Positions 6,271 through 10,644 of a DNA stretch of 10,644 nucleotides are shown in pieces. The notes under the pieces are model-generated. The model saw nothing but the letters and a program-made list of their open reading frames with translations. It was not told where the DNA came from and made no database searches. The DNA is taken from NCBI GenBank assembly GCA_002331045.1, contig DCYK01000045.1:1-10644 (forward strand), in the 5' to 3' direction. Both the position numbers and the translations under genes were made by a program. Within the stretch, counting starts at the first letter, position 1. Each line of letters begins with the position of its first letter. The DNA is from Candidatus Saccharibacteria bacterium UBA2112. GTDB taxonomy: Bacteria; Patescibacteriota; Saccharimonadia; Saccharimonadales; Saccharimonadaceae.

Positions 6271-6954
6271 ATGCAAAAACTATTATTCGGGATCTTTGCT
6301 CATCCTGACGACGAAGCTTTCGGTCCGGCAGGCACACTACTAACGGAGACAAAATCAGGCACAGAATTGCATCTTATTACTCTCACAGCAGGCGAAGCTG
6401 GTATGAACCCAGATGGTGTAGATAATCTTGCCGATGTTCGTCTTGACGAATGGCGAGCTGCCGGCAAACTACTTGGCGCATCGTCACAGCACCACCTGGG
6501 TTATTACGATGGAACACTAGGAAATGATGATCACTTGCACATTGCTGACAAGATCATGCACATCGTCAAAACCTGCATCAATGATCGCGATGACACCATA
6601 ATCGAATTTATCAGTATGGATCTCAATGGTGTGACGGGCCATATTGACCACATCGTCGCTGGCCGCAGTGCCTGTTTGGCATTCTACCGACTAAAAGCAA
6701 CCGGCCTGCCGATGAGTCGCATTCGCCTAGCATGCCTATCACGTGATCAAGCCACCGAGTTTAATACGGATTTTTGTTATATGGAAGCCGGTCACCCACT
6801 GGATGAAATCGATGAAACAGTCGACGTAAGGCCTCTCATCAAAGAAATACGCACAATCATGCACTGCCACTACACCCAACGCAGCGATGCGCAGGCGCAA
6901 ATAGCCGCTCTAGGTGACGGCATTGCTGTTAACCATTTCATTGTTCAAGAATAG
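6271..6954 (+). CDS. PIG-L/LmbE-family zinc deacetylase
   Basis: 227 residues with the family signature A10-H11-P-D13-D14-E15 at the N terminus and G-H124-I-D126-H127 in the middle. By comparison with MshB/BshB-type enzymes, H11, D14 and H127 should hold the zinc, D13 acts as the base and H124 helps stabilise the transition state, so the active site looks complete. An LTAGEAG stretch (38-44), a D-x-R-x-x-E-x-x-x-A-x-x-x-L-G pattern (55-69) and a late M-H-C-H-Y-T-Q (about 196-202) also fit. The family removes acetyl groups from N-acetylglucosamine-type sugars in thiol, lipid or antibiotic pathways. The substrate here is unknown, and the neighbours give no hint. No signal peptide is seen, so it is probably cytoplasmic. 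The AGAGG before the ATG is too close to act as a ribosome site; the -10 box 6 bases upstream suggests a leaderless mRNA. Confidence 0.9.
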   Translation: MQKLLFGIFAHPDDEAFGPAGTLLTETKSGTELHLITLTAGEAGMNPDGVDNLADVRLDEWRAAGKLLGASSQHHLGYYDGTLGNDDHLHIADKIMHIVKTCINDRDDTIIEFISMDLNGVTGHIDHIVAGRSACLAFYRLKATGLPMSRIRLACLSRDQATEFNTDFCYMEAGHPLDEIDETVDVRPLIKEIRTIMHCHYTQRSDAQAQIAALGDGIAVNHFIVQE

Positions 6955-6957
6955 TAG

Positions 6958-8820
6958 CTAGCCTTGACCGGGAATACGAAACTGTCCTGGCTGAGGCGGC
7001 GTGGTTGCAGCTGGAACTTGGGGCTGAGCAACATCGCCTGTCGGTTTGTCGCCAAACACATCTCCAGAAACCGGACCAGATGGCATAGGAGAGGTAACAG
7101 GAGTACCTGCGTCCATTGGCGGTGGTGGAGGTGGTGGAGGTAACGGTACCCGCGACGGGTCAGATGGCATTGGTGGAAGCGGTGGAAGCTGGGGTATACC
7201 CGATGATTGTTCAGATGAATCCAGCTGAGTCGGAGATGCATCATCTGACGATCCCAGTAGCGCTGCACCCTCAGGGGTACCCCCACCATTTTGCGCAGCG
7301 ATATCGGTGGCTGGTTGTACCTCGTGCGTACGTACAGTTGGCGGAGACGAATCGAATGGATTAGCCGGTGTAGTCCCGTCATCTGCCTGCCCTTGATCAG
7401 GGCTGTTCGCCGATGGTCCATCACTTGGTGCACCAAGAAAGCTACGCTGCTGAACCAGCGGTGGCGGCGACGGTGAATCCTGAACTGGTTGCTGTGGTTC
7501 CGGATCGGGAGCAGGTGCCGCCTTTGGCGAAACATCACCTGTAGGCTCAAAATCTGGCATAGGCACATCCGCTGGCAATGTCGCGTCGGGTGTTGATTGT
7601 ACGGGAGGAGTGGCAACCTCGGCAGACTGCAAAGCATCTTGTGAAGTATCCGCTGGAGTCTGTGGAGCCGGAGCCGCTTGAGACTCTGGTACTGGTGTTG
7701 ACGTCACCTCACCTGGCTGCGGCTGCGGCCTCGGTGCAGGAGGAGCCGATTCTGGCATCGGTACCTCTTGTGGCTGTGACTGTTCAGCCTGGGCATCATT
7801 AAGCTGCTGTTCGATGTCGGCCATTGTGCCGGTTGTTGCACCGCCAGCTATTTCTTCTAACTGCTTCTCGAGTTCCTTCTGTGAAGTATCTTGATCAACC
7901 GGCGTTTTTGGTGATGGCTGGTCTTCCGCCCCTGGAGTAGCAGCCGTCTTTGTATCAGTGGCTGGCGCGGTAGTCTTTTTCTCCTTGCGCGGACGTTTGA
8001 TTGACAGTTCTTGAGGAGACTGCCCCTTGCTTGTTTGCTGTGCAGCTGGCGTACCAGGTCCAATATCATGCCCTTCCTCTAGCTTGGCAGCGATCAGTTG
8101 CTGATTTGCACCAGCCGCCATTAATTGTGCGGCAATTGTCATAACTCCAGCGGTAGTATGATCATTACTGAATCGATCCGTCGCTGATACAATTCCTGTC
8201 AATAACGCTGTTGAAACTTGTTGGTCAAGGAGCGGCTGCTCACCTTTCAGCGCATCCGCCAGTTTTGCAATCATCTCGCTCAAACTGCTCGCCTTATCAT
8301 CATGCCAATCAAAACTGCCTAAGCTACTTCCCTCGCTACCAACCGTTACGGTCATAACTGTTGCGTCATGCAATATTTTGCCATGGCTTTCGAGTGCTTT
8401 ATCTAGATGGCCTTGATCCCTCACCCCTAGCGCAATAATCAGTTCAACATTGTAATCACCTTGGCTAAACTCCAAGTCATCTTGTGATAGTTTGGTTTTA
8501 TATGGAGTGATAAAGATTTTTACCGCCTCACCCTCGACTTTGTATCGCAGATGGTCAGCCTTTTCTTTGTCAAGCGCAATAATAAAATCACGCAAGCTAT
8601 CAGCACTATTCTCGAATGTTTTACCTGGTTCCAAAAAGTCAATTGCCGGTGGTATAGCACCACTAAACACAGAGGTGGCACGCTTGTCTAGGTGATCCAA
8701 CAAAAGCGTCAATCCAAGGGCCGCCGATAGTTCATCGACGCTAGGATTCGTACTCACGGTCACGAGTATATTGCTCTGACCTTTGATTGCTTCAACAATC
8801 TGCTGACCGGCTTTATCCAT
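6958..8820 (-). CDS. DHH-phosphoesterase-like protein without catalytic residues, with long proline-rich tail
   Basis: 620 residues from the ATG at 8820, which has a good Shine-Dalgarno site (AAGGA, 8830-8826); a TTG at 8844 would add 8 residues. Residues 1-250 follow the NrnA/RecJ-like DHH layout: a strand then N-P-S-V-D-E-L-S-A-A-L-G-L (25-37, cf. NPDGDALGS), a G-A-I-P-P-A-I-D-F-L block (54-63), E-L-I-I-A-L-G (126-132), A-S-S-L-S-E-M-I (177-184), and G-I-V-S-A-T-D-R-F (209-217) with a T-T-A-G repeat-type helix. Most metal-binding residues are gone: PDGD is PSVD, the second Asp is Gly, DHH is replaced by VTVG, and the DT of motif IV is AT. After a basic patch (IKRPRKEKK, 274-282), residues about 283-620 are Pro/Ala/Gln/Ser/Asp-rich, mostly acidic and probably disordered. 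It has no signal peptide or membrane helix. Role unknown; possibly nucleic-acid binding or a scaffold. Confidence 0.75.
   Translation of the reverse strand: MDKAGQQIVEAIKGQSNILVTVSTNPSVDELSAALGLTLLLDHLDKRATSVFSGAIPPAIDFLEPGKTFENSADSLRDFIIALDKEKADHLRYKVEGEAVKIFITPYKTKLSQDDLEFSQGDYNVELIIALGVRDQGHLDKALESHGKILHDATVMTVTVGSEGSSLGSFDWHDDKASSLSEMIAKLADALKGEQPLLDQQVSTALLTGIVSATDRFSNDHTTAGVMTIAAQLMAAGANQQLIAAKLEEGHDIGPGTPAAQQTSKGQSPQELSIKRPRKEKKTTAPATDTKTAATPGAEDQPSPKTPVDQDTSQKELEKQLEEIAGGATTGTMADIEQQLNDAQAEQSQPQEVPMPESAPPAPRPQPQPGEVTSTPVPESQAAPAPQTPADTSQDALQSAEVATPPVQSTPDATLPADVPMPDFEPTGDVSPKAAPAPDPEPQQPVQDSPSPPPLVQQRSFLGAPSDGPSANSPDQGQADDGTTPANPFDSSPPTVRTHEVQPATDIAAQNGGGTPEGAALLGSSDDASPTQLDSSEQSSGIPQLPPLPPMPSDPSRVPLPPPPPPPPMDAGTPVTSPMPSGPVSGDVFGDKPTGDVAQPQVPAATTPPQPGQFRIPGQG
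7117..7140 (-). repeat. Run of eight proline codons
   Basis: Eight consecutive proline codons (CCT, CCA, CCA, CCT, CCA, CCA, CCG, CCA) lie around residues 561-568 of the DHH-like protein, just after a PPLPPMP stretch. Ribosomes stall on such runs without elongation factor EF-P. Mixed codon use argues against recent slippage expansion. Confidence 0.85.
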
Positions 8821-8863
8821 CTTTTTCCTTGGTGTTTGTTTCAACTATAGATAGTTTGCCTAC

Positions 8864-8893
8864 ACTATAGCACGAGCGGAATCTTACCGTCAA
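8864..8893 (-). promoter_or_regulatory. Predicted promoter of the DHH-like gene, with repeated -10-like box
   Basis: On the minus strand, -35 TTGACG (8893-8888; 5 of 6 consensus bases) and -10 TATAGT (8869-8864) have an 18-base spacer. The start near 8857 gives a leader of about 37 bases with a Shine-Dalgarno site before the ATG at 8820. The 7-mer CTATAGT recurs exactly 20 bases downstream (8850-8844), so a second -10 or a direct-repeat binding site is possible. Confidence 0.65.
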
Positions 8894-8906
8894 CAACTTT
8901 TCACTC

Positions 8907-8935
8907 TTTACAGACCTCTGTTTTTCCACTATAAT
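8907..8935 (+). promoter_or_regulatory. Predicted strong promoter of rpsT
   Basis: TTTACA (8907-8912) and TATAAT (8930-8935) are spaced by 17 bases, among the best sigma-70-type matches in the window. Transcription should start near 8942, giving a leader of about 35 bases with the Shine-Dalgarno site AGAGGT (8964-8969) 7 bases before the GTG. It lies back to back with the promoter of the DHH-like gene. Confidence 0.75.
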
Positions 8936-8976
8936 CTCCCTTTGATTGTACTAATAATGTAAAAGAGGTAAATTTC

Positions 8977-9345
8977 GTGCCAATCATCAAATCAGCTATC
9001 AAACGAATGAAGCAAACTATTGCTCGTCGCGACCGCAATGTCAGTATCAAAAAAGATATCAAATCAGCAACCAAGGCATTCGCCGCAAAACCAAGCGCTG
9101 CAACCCTATCAAAGACACAGAGCGAGCTCGATAAGGCCGTCAAGAAAGGCCTGATCAAAAAGAACACTGCTGCTCGCCGTAAAGCAAACCTTGCCAAGAC
9201 TGCCAAGGCAGCCGGCGTGAAACCATCTACTACAAAAAAGGCTGCTACCAAACCTGCAGCTACCAAAAAGACTGCGGCAAAGAAGCCGACTACAAAAACA
9301 GCAACGGCTAAAAAACCAGCTGCCAAGAAAACAACAAAGAAGTAA
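8977..9345 (+). CDS. rpsT: Ribosomal protein S20 with long lysine-rich C-terminal tail
   Basis: 122 residues from a GTG start with AGAGGT 7 bases upstream. The first 77 or so residues are S20: MPIIKSAIKRMKQTIARRDRN at the start (helix 1), a long middle helix, and K57-G-L-I-K-K-N-T-A-A-R-R-K-A-N-L-A-K, which matches the family's KGxIHKNxAARKKSRLAK. S20 binds 16S rRNA at the bottom of the small subunit. The usual protein is about 85-90 residues; here a tail of about 45 residues (78-122) consists almost only of Lys, Ala, Thr and Pro in loose repeats such as KKAATKPAATKKTAAKKP, like a histone-H1 C terminus. It may contact rRNA or other nucleic acid, but that is inference. The gene is monocistronic: its own promoter at 8907 and a shared terminator at 9359-9390. 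Confidence 0.95.
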   Translation: MPIIKSAIKRMKQTIARRDRNVSIKKDIKSATKAFAAKPSAATLSKTQSELDKAVKKGLIKKNTAARRKANLAKTAKAAGVKPSTTKKAATKPAATKKTAAKKPTTKTATAKKPAAKKTTKK

Positions 9346-9358
9346 TAGGCAATGGACT

Positions 9359-9390
9359 AAAACAGCCTCGCATTAGAGCGAGGCTGTTTT
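9359..9390. terminator. Bidirectional terminator between rpsT and holA
   Basis: AAAACAGCCTCGC (9359-9371) pairs perfectly with GCGAGGCTGTTTT (9378-9390) around ATTAGA: a 13-bp stem, with TTTTT on the plus side and TTTT on the minus side. It can end both convergent genes. The TAA stop of holA (9375-9373) lies in the hairpin loop, so the last holA codons form one arm. Confidence 0.93.
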
Positions 9391-10281
9391 TATTAGAGCT
9401 TCTTCAATCAACAGCCATGGATCAGCACCAGTTGACTTCATAGCTATGTCAGTATCGGCAAATATTTTGGCTATCTTTCGTGCATTTGACAGCCCGAGAC
9501 GTTTGGCATGCGGTGCCAACTTACCCAAGGCATACGGATGTGCGCCGATATCTTTGGCAATATCGGCAGTCGGTTTCGTAGCTACCGCCAGTACCGTTAG
9601 CTGAAACACCTGCCCAGCAAGTAATCCAAATGTCATATAGGGGTCCTGCGTGCGCTCAAGTGTTGGAATCATCTCGGCAATTTTTTTAGAATCACCACGC
9701 AATGCCGCATCTAACAGATTGAATACATTCTCGCTGGGATGCGCTTCTATTACTTTTTCTATTACTTCCGGTGTCACTGTATCGAGCACTGCTAGTTTTT
9801 CCAACGCATGAAACAACTGCCATTGATCTATACCAACGCGTGACACCAACGTCTGTGCACTTTTTTTGTCCAGCACAAGACCCTGCTTTTTTGCCTCCTC
9901 TATCACCCATGACTCAGCAGCAACCGTATCGCGATCACTCCAGACAGTAAATGATTGTACGTTCGCCTTTTTTTGCAGATCTTTGAATGTCTTTGTCCGC
10001 TTATCCGGCTTGGGCTCAATCAGCACCACATGCACATCATCGCTCACGCGCCCTAGCCAGTCCGGCAACGCATCCCACAGCGCTTTATTCTCAGATACCT
10101 CACGAACAATTACCAAACGTTCACTCGCAAACAGCGTGCCACCCTGTAGCAGATCTGGCAGCTGCGACAGTTCCAGATCACCACCCTCGAACTTTTCCGC
10201 TACACCATCAAACGTGCGCACAATTTCATCAATTGCTCGCGTCAGCTCGAAACTATTATCTCCCGTTAGTACTGTAATCAC
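9373..10281 (-). CDS. holA: DNA polymerase III delta subunit
   Basis: 302 residues with the HolA layout: an N-terminal AAA+-like fold without a functional P-loop, starting MITVLTGDNSFELTRAIDEIV with the L-F-A-S-E-R-L-V-I-V-R block (50-60), a D-D-V-H-V-V-L-I-E strand (81-89), a middle helical domain with S-E-N-V-F-N-L-L-D-A-A-L-R-G-D (183-197), and a C-terminal collar domain containing H-P-Y-A-L-G-K-L (249-256). Delta is the wrench of the clamp loader that opens the beta clamp; it naturally lacks ATPase motifs, so their absence is not decay. It lies 6 bases after mutM on the same strand and is probably co-transcribed. The start is GTG at 10281; no Shine-Dalgarno site is visible, though a TAAAAT box lies 8 bases upstream. 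The stop codon is inside the shared terminator loop. Confidence 0.93.
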   Translation of the reverse strand: MITVLTGDNSFELTRAIDEIVRTFDGVAEKFEGGDLELSQLPDLLQGGTLFASERLVIVREVSENKALWDALPDWLGRVSDDVHVVLIEPKPDKRTKTFKDLQKKANVQSFTVWSDRDTVAAESWVIEEAKKQGLVLDKKSAQTLVSRVGIDQWQLFHALEKLAVLDTVTPEVIEKVIEAHPSENVFNLLDAALRGDSKKIAEMIPTLERTQDPYMTFGLLAGQVFQLTVLAVATKPTADIAKDIGAHPYALGKLAPHAKRLGLSNARKIAKIFADTDIAMKSTGADPWLLIEEALIKTASL

Positions 10282-10287
10282 TAGATA

Positions 10288-10644
10288 CTATTTTAACACC
10301 TGACATCGTGGACAAGTATGTGTCCCACGACCTGCTGCCCGCGTTTTGACAATTTCCGTTCCACAACGTGGACAGGGCTGCCCTTCTCGGCGAAATACAC
10401 GAGCAAAATCAATATAGCTGCCCTTTTTGCCCTCGGCGTTTACATAATTGCGATCGGTGCTACCACCCTTTTCAATTGCCACATTCATCACAGCGCGTAG
10501 CTCTTTGTAAAGAGTTGTCAGCTTTGCTGTCGATAGATCGGCTACTTTTGTGAGCGGGTGAATTTTTGCCCCCCACAACGATTCATCTGCATAGATATTC
10601 CCCACACCTGCGATAACCGTCTGATCCAGCAGTGCTGCCTTGAT
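10288..10644 (-). CDS. mutM: Formamidopyrimidine-DNA glycosylase, C-terminal part (cut by window edge)
   Basis: The last 118 codons are present; the frame stays open to the right edge. The part begins I-K-A-A-L-L-D-Q-T-V-I-A-G-V-G-N-I-Y-A-D-E, the helix-two-turn-helix block of Fpg/MutM, then G-G-S-T and YVNAEGKKGSYIDFARVF, and ends with a zinc finger C-P-R-C-x16-C-P-R-C-Q that carries the G-R-G-T-H DNA-binding loop. Fpg removes 8-oxoguanine and ring-opened purines from DNA and nicks the abasic site. The catalytic N-terminal Pro-Glu lies outside the window. The Q after the last Cys and the intact finger favour MutM over Nei-type relatives. The V-F-R-R-E-G turn replaces the usual V-Y-G-R-x-G, a small variation. 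holA follows after 6 bases. Confidence 0.95.
   Translation of the reverse strand: MKAALLDQTVIAGVGNIYADESLWGAKIHPLTKVADLSTAKLTTLYKELRAVMNVAIEKGGSTDRNYVNAEGKKGSYIDFARVFRREGQPCPRCGTEIVKTRAAGRGTHTCPRCQVLK

Noticed and set aside
6944..6966. Possible terminator between the PIG-L and DHH-like genes
   Set aside because: Only a 5-bp TCAAG/CTTGA pairing around a 13-base interior and no T-run; the two convergent stops are 3 bases apart. Too weak to call.
6945..7637. 230-codon open frame on the minus strand, out of frame with the DHH-like gene
   Set aside because: It overlaps the proline-rich tail fully. Long shadow frames are expected where CCN codons dominate, and its His/Arg/Leu-rich product resembles no protein family. 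The DHH-like gene has the promoter and Shine-Dalgarno site.
8821..8844. TTG start (8844) for the DHH-like gene
   Set aside because: The ATG at 8820 has an AAGGA site at 5-base spacing, while the TTG has none and would add only 8 charged residues.
8901..9326. 141-codon minus-strand frame opposite rpsT
   Set aside because: It is the reverse image of the Lys/Ala/Thr-rich S20 codons, giving an artificial Phe/Val/Ala-rich product that mimics a membrane protein. S20 is certain on the plus strand.
1..10644. Reassigned TGA codon (as in some CPR lineages)
   Set aside because: The kinase-like gene ends at a TGA that fits its family length, and no conserved gene here contains an internal TGA. The standard bacterial code is sufficient.
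1..10644. CRISPR array, transposon, prophage, toxin-antitoxin pair or tRNA
   Set aside because: No regularly spaced repeats, terminal inverted repeats with a transposase, phage genes or cloverleaf sequences were seen. The kinase-like gene resembles zeta-toxin relatives only at fold level, and no antitoxin-like gene lies beside it.

Overview
The window looks like chromosomal, mostly housekeeping DNA from a small-genome bacterium. The best guess is the Candidate Phyla Radiation, most like Saccharibacteria (TM7). That guess rests on a short pilin with a KGFTIVELL-type leader, a short TruB, a ribosomal protein S20 with a long Lys/Ala/Thr tail, tight gene packing and several divergent or degenerate family members. 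It is inference, not a database result. Base composition is roughly balanced and TGA is used as a stop, so the standard bacterial code fits.

Layout, left to right. A type IV pilin-like gene runs off the left edge (1-183, minus). Next come pnp (292-2406, minus) and a kinase-like P-loop protein with a damaged Walker A (2516-3100, minus). A divergent promoter region separates the latter from a laccase-domain (YfiH-like) gene on the plus strand (3169-3837). That gene meets, tail to tail with a 4-base overlap, a PMT-family membrane glycosyltransferase (3834-5219, minus). Upstream of that on the minus strand lie rpsO (5276-5542) with a clear terminator, then truB (5591-6253). truB shares a palindromic -10 box with a divergent PIG-L/LmbE deacetylase (6271-6954, plus). 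A 620-residue minus-strand protein follows (6958-8820): a DHH-phosphoesterase-like domain without its catalytic residues, plus a very long proline-rich acidic tail. It diverges from rpsT (8977-9345, plus). rpsT converges on holA (9373-10281, minus), which sits 6 bases behind the 3' end of mutM (10288-10644, minus, cut by the right edge).

Functionally most of the window is core information processing: RNA decay (pnp), ribosome parts (rpsO, rpsT), tRNA modification (truB), replication clamp loading (holA) and repair of oxidised bases (mutM). Cell-surface genes (pilin, PMT) and divergent proteins of unclear function are mixed in. The classical truB-rpsO-pnp order is kept on one strand, but three other genes lie between rpsO and pnp. 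No gene-free stretch exceeds about 160 bases, and I see no tRNA, rRNA, CRISPR array, insertion sequence or phage gene.

I found no clear multi-gene novel system. The best leads are: (1) two modes of gene start, some genes having a promoter, leader and Shine-Dalgarno site, others having a -10 box only 6-9 bases before the start codon and no Shine-Dalgarno site, which suggests leaderless mRNAs; (2) the AGTATACT bidirectional promoter; (3) the pseudo-DHH protein with its polyproline tail; (4) the degenerate P-loop protein; and (5) the histone-H1-like tail on S20.
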